Shown: positions 1-8,141 of the stretch, one piece after another
Numbering within the stretch: the stretch's first letter is position 1
How the letters are laid out: every line of letters begins with the position of its first letter
Assembly: GCA_002383325.1 (NCBI GenBank)
Contig: DFYJ01000026.1
Location: 59,259-72,817, forward strand
Length of the DNA: 13,559 nt
Direction: 5' to 3'
Source: Candidatus Aminicenantes bacterium UBA4085
Lineage (GTDB): Bacteria; Acidobacteriota; Aminicenantia; Aminicenantales; UBA4085
Position numbers and translations under genes: made by a program
The notes under the pieces: model-generated
What the model was told of the DNA's origin: nothing
The model's database searches: none
Seen by the model: the letters and a program-made list of their open reading frames with translations, nothing else

Positions 1-61
1 AACCTCCAGGCCGCCTTCTCGACCGCGGCCCTGGCGGCCAGGCGGATCGCCGGGCCGGCCA

Positions 62-90
62 TTGCACCGCGGCGGCCGCGGGGCTACAAT
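62..90 (+). promoter_or_regulatory. Candidate promoter of the SPFH gene
   Basis: TTGCAC at 62-67 and TACAAT at 85-90 are separated by 17 bp, the ideal sigma70-type spacing. The -10 matches 5 of 6 consensus bases and the -35 only 3 of 6. Transcription would start near 97, just ahead of the GGAGG ribosome-binding site at 111-115. The assignment rests only on consensus matching. Bases 1-61 hold nothing I can assign. Confidence 0.35.
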
Positions 91-122
91 GGCGGTACGC
101 CTATCCTCAAGGAGGGATGACC

Positions 123-992
123 ATGGCACTCACTCCTATCGGCATCGTCGTCGGGATCTTCATCATCATCATCTTCCTGTCCGGCATCCGCATCGTCCGG
201 CCGACCCACCGGGGCCTGATCGAGCGGATGGGGAGGTACAACCGCTTCGCCAACGCCGGCTTCAACTGGATCATCCCCCTCATCGACCGGATCTTCCAGA
301 TCAACGTCACCGAGGTCATGGTCGACGCCCAGCCGCAGGAGATCATCACCAACGACAACCTCAACGCCCGGGTCGACGCCCAGGTCTACTTCAAGGTCAA
401 GGAAGACGAGATCAGCGTCAAGAACTGCCAGTACAACGTCAACAACTATCAATGGCAGATCGTCAACCTGGCCCGGACCACCCTGCGCAACATCATCGGC
501 ACCCTGACCCTCAAGTCGGCCAACAGCGAGCGGGGCAAGATCAACTCCGAGCTGCAGAAGACCCTGCGCGAGGAGACCGGCTCCTGGGGCATCGAGATCG
601 TCCGCACCGAGCTCAAGGAGATCGACCCGCCCAAGGACGTCCAGGAGACGATGAACAAGGTGGTCAAGGCCGAGAACGAGAAGATCGCGGCCATCGACTT
701 CGCCACCGCGACCGAGACTATAGCCGACGGCGCCCGCCGGGCCGAGATCAAGAAGGCCGATGGCGTCAAGCAGGCCCGGGTCCTGGAAGCCGAAGGCGAG
801 GCCCAGGCCATCAAGCTGGTCAACGAGGCGGCCGACCGCTATTTCATCGGCAATGCCCAGCTCCTGCGGCGGTTGGAGACAGTCGAGAAGGCCATGGCCA
901 CAAACGCCAAGATCGTCGTCCCAGCCGACGCCCAACTGATCAACGTCATCGGCGACCTGGCCGGAGTGCTGCCGCTGCCGAAGAAGGACTAG
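123..992 (+). CDS. SPFH/band-7 domain membrane protein (stomatin/prohibitin-like)
   Basis: The 289-residue protein has the standard stomatin-like layout. One N-terminal membrane anchor lies at about residues 6-22 (IGIVVGIFIIIIFLSGI). A band-7 domain follows to about residue 190, beginning RPTHRGLIERMGRYNRF. A charged, alanine-rich helical tail of the coiled-coil type comes next (AEIKKADGVKQARVLEAEGE). Known relatives oligomerise in the membrane and scaffold or regulate proteases and other membrane proteins; the partner here is unknown. I chose the ATG at 123 because GGAGG at 111-115 is 7 nt away, whereas the ATG at 117 is only 1 nt from it. Bacterial SPFH genes often pair with an NfeD gene, but none is visible: the fucosidase reading frame follows directly. 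The family call is firm; the biological role is open. Confidence 0.87.
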   Translation: MALTPIGIVVGIFIIIIFLSGIRIVRPTHRGLIERMGRYNRFANAGFNWIIPLIDRIFQINVTEVMVDAQPQEIITNDNLNARVDAQVYFKVKEDEISVKNCQYNVNNYQWQIVNLARTTLRNIIGTLTLKSANSERGKINSELQKTLREETGSWGIEIVRTELKEIDPPKDVQETMNKVVKAENEKIAAIDFATATETIADGARRAEIKKADGVKQARVLEAEGEAQAIKLVNEAADRYFIGNAQLLRRLETVEKAMATNAKIVVPADAQLINVIGDLAGVLPLPKKD

Positions 993-994
993 AG

Positions 995-2365
995 ACGGCC
1001 TTTCCCCTCATAAGACTGAAGGTCGTTCTCCACCTCGCCTGGGCCCCCATCGCGCTCTTGGTTGCAGCGACGCTCGCCGGCACGCCGGGGAATCCGGCTT
1101 CCGGCGCCAGCTCCGGCCCCACGCCCGCGGAGCGCCTGGCCTGGTGGAGCGAAGCCCGCTTCGGCCTCTTCATCCACTGGGGGCCGGTCAGCCTCAAGGG
1201 CACCGAGATCAGCTGGTCACGGGCCAATACGAATCCGCTGTGCCCCAACAAGGGCGAAGTCCCGGCGGCCGAATACGACAATCTCTACAAGGGCTTCAAC
1301 CCGACCCTGTTCGACGCCGGCGAGTGGGCGGCCGTCGCCAAGGCAGCCGGCACCCGCTACGTCGTCCTGACGGCCAAGCACTGCGACGGCTTCTGCCTCT
1401 GGCCTACTGCGACCATCGACTACCACATAGGCAACAGCCCCTTCAAGCGGGATGTCTGCGGCGAGCTCGCCGCCGCCGTCCGCAAGGCCGGCCTGCGGAT
1501 CGGCTGGTACTACTCGCCCATGGATTGGTGGGATCCCGACTGCCGCACGGAGCGCAACGCGGACTACGTCAAGCGCATGCAGGGCCAGATTCGGGAGCTG
1601 GTCACCCGCTTCGGTCGGCTCGATTTGATGTGGTTCGACTGGGACGGCATGACCATCCCCTGGGACCAGGCCGAGACTTACAGCATCGTCCGAACGGCCC
1701 AGCCGAACATCATCATCAACAACCGCTTGGAATGCGCTTTCGGCGGGAACACCGCCGACAAGTATACGGGACCGGACGCCGACTACCTCACTCCCGAGCA
1801 GGAGATCGGCGCCTACAACGACAAGCAGCCCTGGGAGACCTGCATGACCCTCGGCACCCAGTGGTCCTGGAAGCCTGACGACAAGATCAAGAGCGCCGAC
1901 GAGGTCATCCGCATTCTGGCCCGCTGCGCCGGCGGCGACGGCAACCTGCTCCTCAACGTCGGCCCCATGCCCGACGGCCGGATCGAGCCGCGCCAGATCG
2001 AGGTGCTGAAGAAAGTCGGGTCTTGGCTGGGCGAATGCGGTGAGAGCATCTACGGCACGCGCGGCGGTCCGTTCAAGCCGGGCGAGTGGGGCGCCTCGAC
2101 GCGCAAGGGCCGGACCATCTACGTCCACGCCTTCGAATGGCGGGGCGATACGCTCCGGCTGCCCTCAGTCTCAGCCAAGATCCTATCCGGGCGCGTCCTG
2201 GGCGGCGGGCCGGCAGTCGTCCGCCAGTCCGGACAGGGCATCGAGATCGCCGTCGATCCCGGGAACCGGCGCGGTGCGGACACGGTCATCGCCCTCGAGC
2301 TCGACGGCCCCGCGAACCGCCTGGCCGCCGTGGATGTCCCCCACGGCGCGCCCCAAGAAGACTGA
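995..2365 (+). CDS. GH29 alpha-L-fucosidase, secreted, non-canonical start
   Basis: This is a glycoside hydrolase family 29 exo-enzyme that releases terminal alpha-L-fucose with retention. Diagnostic segments are RFGLFIHWGPVSL (about residues 55-67), KHCDGFCLWPT, GWYYSPMDWWDPD, MWFDWDG, PWETCMTLGTQW and NLLLNVGPMPDGRIEPRQIE. The Asp of WFD (residue 215) is the expected nucleophile. The acid/base residue varies among subfamilies, so I do not assign it; Glu268 and Glu281 are candidates. A small beta-rich C-terminal domain completes a normal family length. A signal-peptide-like N-terminus (LKVVLHLAWAPIALLVAATLAG) precedes the catalytic domain, but no ATG or GTG opens it. ACG at 995 sits 6 nt after AAGGA (984-988) and 2 nt after the SPFH stop codon, so I place the start there. 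TTG at 1058 is the only usual start codon and would remove most of the signal peptide. Function is confident; the start is not. Confidence 0.85.
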   Translation, partial: TAFPLIRLKVVLHLAWAPIALLVAATLAGTPGNPASGASSGPTPAERLAWWSEARFGLFIHWGPVSLKGTEISWSRANTNPLCPNKGEVPAAEYDNLYKGFNPTLFDAGEWAAVAKAAGTRYVVLTAKHCDGFCLWPTATIDYHIGNSPFKRDVCGELAAAVRKAGLRIGWYYSPMDWWDPDCRTERNADYVKRMQGQIRELVTRFGRLDLMWFDWDGMTIPWDQAETYSIVRTAQPNIIINNRLECAFGGNTADKYTGPDADYLTPEQEIGAYNDKQPWETCMTLGTQWSWKPDDKIKSADEVIRILARCAGGDGNLLLNVGPMPDGRIEPRQIEVLKKVGSWLGECGESIYGTRGGPFKPGEWGASTRKGRTIYVHAFEWRGDTLRLPSVSAKILSGRVLGGGPAVVRQSGQGIEIAVDPGNRRGADTVIALELDGPANRLAAVDVPHGAPQED

Positions 2366-2389
2366 AGTCCGCGCCGCGCAAGCCGGCGA

Positions 2390-3715
2390 TCAGCGGATGA
2401 GCCGCAGCTTGGTCGGCCGCGCATCCAGGAAGTAGGCCCCGTCCTTGGTGAAGGCGGCGTCCTGCTCCAGGGCGATGGTGACTTCCTGGTTGTCCCACTC
2501 AGCCACCTTCGACCGGACGTTGAGCTCGATCGACCAGACCGTGTCGGCGAAGAGCGGGAAGTCGCCCGTCCCCGGCACCCCGTCCTGCTTGTCCCAAAGA
2601 CCGATGATGGCCCCGGCCGCATGGCCGTGCCGGCCCAGGGGATGGGTGTAGATGCTGGGCTTGAGGCCTTCCTCCTTGGCCCGCTTCAGGGCCGCGGCCA
2701 GGACCTCGTTGCCCGTCCGGCCGACCTTCATCTCCTCGAGGTGGATATCCTGCAGCCGGTTGCCCTCGGCCAGGGCCTTGCGCAGGCCCAGCGGCGCGCC
2801 GTCCTCCCCCTCGCGGAGGACGTAGGCCAGCTGCTGGGTGTCGGTGCACAGGCCCATGTAGACGATGCCGAAGTCGCAGTGCAGGAGATCGCCGCGGTGG
2901 ATGACCGGGCTGGCTCCGTAGGGGCTGTTCTTGGGGCGCTGGATCTCGACCGAGGGCTGGAACCAGTTGGTCTGGCCGAGGGACCGGGTCCGCTCCCTCA
3001 TCCACCAGACCACGTCCTCGGTGGTCGTCACGCCGGGAGTGATGACCTGGCTGGAGAAAGCCTCGGCGATGATGCCGTGGGCGATGGCCATGATATGAGG
3101 ATAGATCTCCAGCTCCTCGGCCGAGCGCCGCTCCAGGACCCGCACGGCCACCCGCTCCGACGACTGCAGGCGCGAGACGTACTTGGCCGGGAGGACCTGG
3201 ATAAGGGACGCCTTCAGCGAGGCCGACAACCCGTCTCCGTAGTTGAACGTCGGGCTCTCGTTGATGCCGATCCGCTTGGGGTCGCGCTCCTGGATGACCT
3301 GGGCCAGACACTCCCACTGGCCGATCTTCTCCGGCTCCCAGACGGCCTTGTACAGGCCGCCGATGCCGCGCCGGGACACGGCCAGGCGCTCCACCCCCGC
3401 CTCGCCCCGGTCGAAGAAGACCAGGATCGACAGGCGCGAAGCGTACATCTGGTTGAACGGGACCAGGCTCATGAAGACCGGGTCCTCGTTGCTCTCCCGG
3501 CAGATGACCAGCCACATGTCGAAGCCTTCCTGGCGCATGATTTCCGGCACCAGCCGCTCCAGCCGGATCTTCAGCCAGGCGTCAGCGGCTTCCGCCTGCC
3601 GCTTAAGGCTCAGCACCGCCGGGCCGTCGGGCTTCTGGGTGGCTCCGGCCGGAACCAGCGCCAGGGACAGGGCCAGCCCGGCCACGGCGAACATCGTCGC
3701 TTTTCGCATGGGCAT
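2390..3715 (-). CDS. Secreted M24-family metallopeptidase (Xaa-Pro aminopeptidase-like)
   Basis: The 441-residue protein has the pita-bread fold of family M24, which removes N-terminal residues, typically before proline, using two metal ions. All five ligands are visible: Asp281 (HCDFG), Asp292 (CTDTQ, 11 residues on, the usual spacing), His365 (RHGHAAG), Glu397 (WSIEL) and Glu417 (LEQDAAF). A creatinase-like N-terminal domain fills about residues 40-240. The protein opens with a signal peptide (MRKATMFAVAGLALSLALVPAGA), so it should be exported, which is less usual than the cytoplasmic PepP type. The ATG at 3715 is 8 nt from AAGGAG and overlaps the upstream stop codon as TGATG, so the two genes are translationally coupled. 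It ends 24 bp from the convergent fucosidase, with no hairpin in the gap. Substrate is unknown; a dehydropeptidase or another M24 activity is possible. Confidence 0.9.
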   Translation of the reverse strand: MPMRKATMFAVAGLALSLALVPAGATQKPDGPAVLSLKRQAEAADAWLKIRLERLVPEIMRQEGFDMWLVICRESNEDPVFMSLVPFNQMYASRLSILVFFDRGEAGVERLAVSRRGIGGLYKAVWEPEKIGQWECLAQVIQERDPKRIGINESPTFNYGDGLSASLKASLIQVLPAKYVSRLQSSERVAVRVLERRSAEELEIYPHIMAIAHGIIAEAFSSQVITPGVTTTEDVVWWMRERTRSLGQTNWFQPSVEIQRPKNSPYGASPVIHRGDLLHCDFGIVYMGLCTDTQQLAYVLREGEDGAPLGLRKALAEGNRLQDIHLEEMKVGRTGNEVLAAALKRAKEEGLKPSIYTHPLGRHGHAAGAIIGLWDKQDGVPGTGDFPLFADTVWSIELNVRSKVAEWDNQEVTIALEQDAAFTKDGAYFLDARPTKLRLIR

Positions 3716-5163
3716 CACAAGATCTCCTTGTTTTGGACTGCCGCCATCACGTCTCTGATCAGGTCCTCGGTCCCCCAATCGCCCTTCCAAGTCATGCCCA
3801 GCCGGACCACGACCAGGCGGGCCGACGGCACGATGGCGATGAACTGGCCCTGGTATCCGTCGCAGCAGAAGATGTCCTCCGGCAGGCTCTTGTAGGTCCT
3901 CTTCTCCGGAGCTCCGAACGGGCCGCGGTTGAGCCAGAACTGGGCTCCATAATCCCCTTCCTTGGCCGCCGGAGAGGGCGTGACGGTGTAGGCCACCCAG
4001 CCCTCCGGCAGGATCCTCTCCCCTGCCCAGACCCCATCGTTGAGATAGAGCAGGCCGAAGCGGGCCCAATCCCGGGCCGAGGCGTAGACGTAGGATCCGC
4101 CCGAAAAGGTGCCGGACGCGTCGGGCTCAACGACCGCCGTGCGCATGCCGATGCGGTTGAACAGGGCCCGGCGCGGAAAAGCCCAATACTCATCCTGGCC
4201 CCCGATGACCGCCCGGATGATGCGGTTGATCAACAGGGTCGTCCCGGTGGAGTACTCGAAGACCATGCCGGGCGGGTTCTTCAGCGGCTTGGCCGCCGCG
4301 TAAGCCGCCATGTCCCCTTTCATGAACAGCATCCGGTTGACGTCGGAGACCGGGTGGTCGGCGTATTCCTCGTACCACTCCAGCCCCGGGCACATCTGCA
4401 GGAGCTGGTGGAGGGTGATCGCGTGGCGGGGGTCTTGCGGATCGGACCATTCCGGCACGGGGGCCGGAGCTTGGACGTCGAGCTTGCCCTGCCCGACCAG
4501 GATGCCGACCAGGGCGCTGGTAACGCTCTTGGACATGGACCAGCCGATGAGCGGCATGTCCGGGGCGATGCCCGGTGCGTAGCGCTCGGCGATCAACCGG
4601 CCATCCTTGACCACAACCACGGCCCGCGTCCGCTTGAGCCGGTCGGGATCCGGCTCGGCGAAGACTTTGTCCAGCGCGGCGCTCAGGGCGGACCTATCGA
4701 TGCCCTCAAAGTCGGGCGCTTCCGGCAGCAGGTCGCCCTCCGGCCACGGGCGCGCGGCCGCGTCGGCGGGTTCGGGAGCGGGGATATTCGGCTTCCAGGC
4801 CCGGACGTCCTTCTCTTTGACCCCGCCGTTCAACAGGACCGTGCCGAGCTGGTCCAGGTAGACGGCTTTCTTCTTGAACAGCCCCGGGGCGAGGAAGGAG
4901 ACGGACACGGTCCTCCGCTCCCGGTCGACCCTGGCCTTGAAGTATTTGAACAAGGGGTGATACCCGATGTCCTCGGCCAGCACGGTGGCCTCGTCGCGGC
5001 CCTGCAGGAAGAGCGAAGTGGCCAGCGTCTTGGCCTTGACTCCGGAGCCGATGGGGAGCTGTTCGATGAACTCCCGGTTCTTGTAGCCAACGTAGGCTCC
5101 CGCGGCTAAAATCAGGATCAGAAGCCCAAGGACGATGCGGCGGCGAAGACGGCTCTTGCCCAT
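3715..5163 (-). CDS. Membrane-anchored serine hydrolase, beta-lactamase class C/NylB-like (S12 fold)
   Basis: The 482-residue protein starts with a basic stretch and one hydrophobic segment at about residues 9-26 (VLGLLILILAAGAYVGY), so it is probably anchored with its catalytic part outside the cytoplasm. About 180 residues precede the catalytic core. The SxxK motif is SMSK (Ser209 nucleophile, Lys212). Tyr304 in FEYSTGT is the likely general base; the usual YxN reads YST here. Other family segments are LHQLLQMCPGLEW and SARDWARFGLLYLNDGVW, and DGYQGQF stands where the third motif is expected. The fold covers penicillin-binding proteins, class C beta-lactamases, esterases and 6-aminohexanoate-dimer hydrolases, and the substrate cannot be read from sequence. 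It most resembles the NylB/esterase branch. AGGAGG lies 7 nt before the ATG and overlaps the GH2 stop codon. Confidence 0.85.
   Translation of the reverse strand: MGKSRLRRRIVLGLLILILAAGAYVGYKNREFIEQLPIGSGVKAKTLATSLFLQGRDEATVLAEDIGYHPLFKYFKARVDRERRTVSVSFLAPGLFKKKAVYLDQLGTVLLNGGVKEKDVRAWKPNIPAPEPADAAARPWPEGDLLPEAPDFEGIDRSALSAALDKVFAEPDPDRLKRTRAVVVVKDGRLIAERYAPGIAPDMPLIGWSMSKSVTSALVGILVGQGKLDVQAPAPVPEWSDPQDPRHAITLHQLLQMCPGLEWYEEYADHPVSDVNRMLFMKGDMAAYAAAKPLKNPPGMVFEYSTGTTLLINRIIRAVIGGQDEYWAFPRRALFNRIGMRTAVVEPDASGTFSGGSYVYASARDWARFGLLYLNDGVWAGERILPEGWVAYTVTPSPAAKEGDYGAQFWLNRGPFGAPEKRTYKSLPEDIFCCDGYQGQFIAIVPSARLVVVRLGMTWKGDWGTEDLIRDVMAAVQNKEIL
3724..3729 (-). promoter_or_regulatory. Ribosome-binding site of the M24 peptidase, inside the upstream gene
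   Basis: The minus strand reads AAGGAG, 8 nt before the ATG at 3715 and inside the last codons of the serine hydrolase gene. With the TGATG stop/start overlap this fixes the peptidase start and indicates translational coupling. Confidence 0.65.
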
Positions 5164-5170
5164 GAGGATT

Positions 5171-5176
5171 CCTCCT
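5171..5176 (-). promoter_or_regulatory. Ribosome-binding site overlapping the GH2 stop codon
   Basis: The minus strand reads TAGGAGG: the GH2 stop codon TAG (5177-5175) shares two bases with the perfect AGGAGG that serves the serine hydrolase, 7 nt before its ATG. Ribosomes finishing GH2 would sit on this site, so coupled translation is likely. Confidence 0.65.
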
Positions 5177-8102
5177 ATCTAAAGAGCCCTTGGATGACGC
5201 TCAGATCGACCGCGGTCTTGGGGTCGAAGGCCGGCCCGGCCGCGTAGATGGTGAGGCTGCTCAGGAGCCGGCGCGCCTCGGGCCGCTTCGCGGCCTCGCT
5301 GATCAGGTCGGAAGCGCAGAGCAGGAGCCGGCCGCCCCCCGTCTTGACCTCGAAGATCAGCCCGAGCGGGCGGTTGGTGAACCAGTCGTCAATGATCCGG
5401 ACGATGGGCATGAAACCCTTGCCCAGTCCGGCCAGGCGGACGGCTTGGCCATGCTTGACCGCGTCCCACCACGGCCAGTCGCTGTAGCCGTCGGTCGGGA
5501 ATCCGGCCAAGGCCGGGTGCTTGGGATCGCAGAGGAGGCCCAGCGTGTGGGGGGCCTGCTTCGAGGTCCAAGCCGTGTTCCAAAAGATGCTGGAAAAGCC
5601 CAGGGCCACGTCGCCGCCTTGATCAGGCTTGACCGCGCCTTTCTCCAGGACCAGCAGCACCTTGCCTCCCGCCTTCAGCCGCTCGAGGGCTGCGGCGTCG
5701 AGCTTCCGGGCCACCAGCACGTCCGAGGCGGGCGGGGCGGCCGGCGCATCGTCCGGGTAGACCCAGAAATCCCAGCCATTTTCACCATCGGCCAGCCGGA
5801 CTGTCAGCCGGTAGCGGGCCGGCGCGGACAACCCGGCCAGCTTGATCCGGACTTCGCCCAGGGAGACGCCGTTGTCCAGGGGGATGTCGCGCTCAGCCAG
5901 CCGGCCGCGCTGAAGGAATTCCCCCCGGGCGCTCATCAAGGCCCATTCCGGGACGGCCTTGCGAAGCGGCGCCGGCCCGAAGTGGGCCGCCTCGACCGGG
6001 ACGGCCAGATCCTCGCTCTGGAGATAGACCCGCTTGGGCCAGCGGGCCAGCGGCACGGTCGGCCCGCAGAAGCGGCGGAACTCCAGCGGCGAGATGTAGC
6101 CTTTCTCGTCCCAAAAGGCATCCAGGATCCCGACCAGGGCCGTGCCCTGGCCCGGAAAGTCGTGCAGGTCGAGCAGCTCGAAGCCGGCGAAGCCCGGCGT
6201 GCGCAGAGCCGCCTCGATATCGGATTTGTAGCAGAGAGCTTGGAGCTTGCCGGAGGCGTAGAGAAAGTCGGAAGCCAGAGCCCCCAGGCCGGCCGCCGCC
6301 AGCGAATCGCGGAAGATCTCGAAGTTCTTGGCCTTGAGAACACCGGTGTACTTGTCGATCTCCTTGAAATTCGGGTAGACGCACCATTGTCCGACCTCGT
6401 GGCCGATGACCGGCTTGTCGAACTTGCCGACGACGTCACGGTAATCGAAGAGGGTCTGGGGCGCCTGCCCGTTGATGATCGAGTCCAGCCCCTCGCCCCA
6501 GCGCTGGATGCGGGGCTCGGCCATGACATGAAAATCGCTCTCGGGAATTTGCGGCCAGCCGCCGCCGCTGGTGTAGACCCGCCGGCGGTCCTTGTTCTTC
6601 CAGTGGTTGACGAAATCGCCCAGGAAGCGGGCCTGGACCTTGCCCGACGGCTCGTTGCCGTAGGCCATCAGGCAGAAGGAAGGATGGTTGCCGTAGGCCG
6701 CAACGATCCGCTCGCTCTCCTCGTAAAGCCAGGCGTCGATCGGCCGGCCTTCGCCGATCTCGGCCCATAGGGGGCACTCGACGTAGAGATAGATGCCGGC
6801 TTCATCGGCCGCCTCGAAAGCCGCCTCCGGCGGGCACCAGGAATGGAAGCGGACATGGTTGAGCCCGTGGTCGCGGACGACGCGGAAGATTCGGCGCCAC
6901 TCGTCCGCCGCCATGGGAGGGTAACCCGTCTTGGGAAAGATAGCGCACTCTAGCGTGCCGCGCAGGAACACCGGCCGGCCGTTGACGGCGAAGCGGGTGC
7001 CCTGGGCCTTGAAATCGCGAAGGCCGAAAGAGACGGTCCGATCGTCGCGCGCGCCCGGAGCCAGGCCGCGCAGGGAGACCTTTAAAGCATAGACGGACGG
7101 TGAGAATTCGTCCCACAGGGCGGCGTCCGAGCCGAGGGCGTACTCGACGGCGGTTTCCGAGCGGCCGGGCTCGGCCGCGAAACGGGCGTAGAGCGGGGCG
7201 ACGGCGGCCGTCCCGGCCGCGTTGACCCGGTCCGCCGTCAGGACGAGATTGCCGGCCTGCGGGCGGCCGGTGTCGTTGACCACTCCGACGGTGACCTTGA
7301 TCCTGCGGCCGGGCACGTCGGGATCGACCCGGACGCCGTCGATGTGAAGCGGCGATCCGGCCGCCAGGGTCATCTTCCCGATGACGCCGTTCCAGTTGGT
7401 TTGAGTATGATCGGTGACGCTGTGGGCGTTCTCTCCGACATCGATGTCGCGGAGGCGGTTGTCGATCCGCAGGAGGAGGCGCAGCTTGCCGGGCGAGGCT
7501 AAGCGGCTCACGTCATACTCGTGGGGGGCGCTGAGGCTGTTGCGCATCCCCGCTTCCACTCCGTCGACCCACAGCCGCGTCTCCCAATGGCAGCGCTCCA
7601 AGCTCAGGACGATCCGCTTGCCCTTCCAGGACTTCGGGATGGTCACGTCCTTCTGGTACCAGACCGGGCCGACGTAGTGCTTGTCGGGATTGAGCCAGAA
7701 CGGGACCTTGACCGAGCCGGGAGCGCGATAGGGAGCGTACTCGGGGGCGCTGAACCAGGACTTGTCCACGATGTCGCCGGTCCAGGCCGTGTCGATCGAG
7801 ATATCGTCCCCCATCTTGGCCTCGGCCAGCGAACCGGGCAGGCGGATGACCCGGCTCGTTTTGGAGACCAGGGACTTGTCGAACCAGCGCTCGGCCAAGC
7901 CCTTGTCGCCGGGATCGAGGCTGACAACCCAGGAGCCGGCCAGGTCGATCGGCTTCAGGCCGCCGGCGAAAGCCGGCCCGGCCTTGGGGGCGGGGGCGGA
8001 TTTCGCGCCTCTCTGGGCGGAGGCGTCCGGTGCGGCCGCGACGGAAGCGGCCAAAAGAAGAAGGGCGATCGTGGCGTGAATCCCCGCGGATCGGATGGTC
8101 AT
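5175..8102 (-). CDS. Secreted GH2-family glycosidase (beta-galactosidase/glucuronidase-like)
   Basis: The 975-residue protein starts with a signal peptide (IALLLLAASVAAA). A jelly-roll sugar-binding domain spans about residues 40-245 and includes FWLNPDKHYVGPVWYQKDV and QTNWNGVIGKM. An Ig-like domain follows to about 355 and a TIM barrel from about 356 (FAVNGRPVFLRGT). Glu484 in AYGNEPSG is the expected acid/base and Glu569 in IGHEVGQWCV the nucleophile; the 85-residue gap suits family 2. It should act on terminal beta-linked sugars outside the cytoplasm, but family 2 spans beta-galactosidases, glucuronidases and mannosidases, so specificity is open. About 300 residues follow the barrel; their last part (GGGRLLLCASDL) resembles a Rossmann or ThuA-like fold, a weak impression. 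The start at 8102 has GAGG 8 nt upstream and is the only one giving a clean signal peptide. It heads the coupled run with the serine hydrolase and M24 peptidase. Confidence 0.9.
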   Translation of the reverse strand: MTIRSAGIHATIALLLLAASVAAAPDASAQRGAKSAPAPKAGPAFAGGLKPIDLAGSWVVSLDPGDKGLAERWFDKSLVSKTSRVIRLPGSLAEAKMGDDISIDTAWTGDIVDKSWFSAPEYAPYRAPGSVKVPFWLNPDKHYVGPVWYQKDVTIPKSWKGKRIVLSLERCHWETRLWVDGVEAGMRNSLSAPHEYDVSRLASPGKLRLLLRIDNRLRDIDVGENAHSVTDHTQTNWNGVIGKMTLAAGSPLHIDGVRVDPDVPGRRIKVTVGVVNDTGRPQAGNLVLTADRVNAAGTAAVAPLYARFAAEPGRSETAVEYALGSDAALWDEFSPSVYALKVSLRGLAPGARDDRTVSFGLRDFKAQGTRFAVNGRPVFLRGTLECAIFPKTGYPPMAADEWRRIFRVVRDHGLNHVRFHSWCPPEAAFEAADEAGIYLYVECPLWAEIGEGRPIDAWLYEESERIVAAYGNHPSFCLMAYGNEPSGKVQARFLGDFVNHWKNKDRRRVYTSGGGWPQIPESDFHVMAEPRIQRWGEGLDSIINGQAPQTLFDYRDVVGKFDKPVIGHEVGQWCVYPNFKEIDKYTGVLKAKNFEIFRDSLAAAGLGALASDFLYASGKLQALCYKSDIEAALRTPGFAGFELLDLHDFPGQGTALVGILDAFWDEKGYISPLEFRRFCGPTVPLARWPKRVYLQSEDLAVPVEAAHFGPAPLRKAVPEWALMSARGEFLQRGRLAERDIPLDNGVSLGEVRIKLAGLSAPARYRLTVRLADGENGWDFWVYPDDAPAAPPASDVLVARKLDAAALERLKAGGKVLLVLEKGAVKPDQGGDVALGFSSIFWNTAWTSKQAPHTLGLLCDPKHPALAGFPTDGYSDWPWWDAVKHGQAVRLAGLGKGFMPIVRIIDDWFTNRPLGLIFEVKTGGGRLLLCASDLISEAAKRPEARRLLSSLTIYAAGPAFDPKTAVDLSVIQGLFR

Positions 8103-8141
8103 GGCACGAACCTCGAAGCGGACGGAATGAAGGCCGCTGGA

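Noticed and set aside
1..62. Possible start of a divergent minus-strand gene (ATG at 62, MAGPAIRLAARAAVEKAAWR) or the end of a plus-strand frame running to a stop at 118-120
   Set aside because: Both are open, the minus start has no clear ribosome-binding site, and 60 bases are too few to choose.
84..935. Long minus-strand open frame opposite the SPFH gene
   Set aside because: It is the complement of a well-supported gene; GC-rich codon bias keeps the opposite strand open, and the product is a low-complexity run of Asp, Gly, Leu and Val.
2366..2389. Bidirectional terminator between the convergent fucosidase and M24 genes
   Set aside because: The 24 bp contain no convincing hairpin or T run.
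2621..5109. Long plus-strand open frames opposite the M24 and serine hydrolase genes
   Set aside because: They show no domain and are explained by the third-position G/C bias of the real minus-strand genes.
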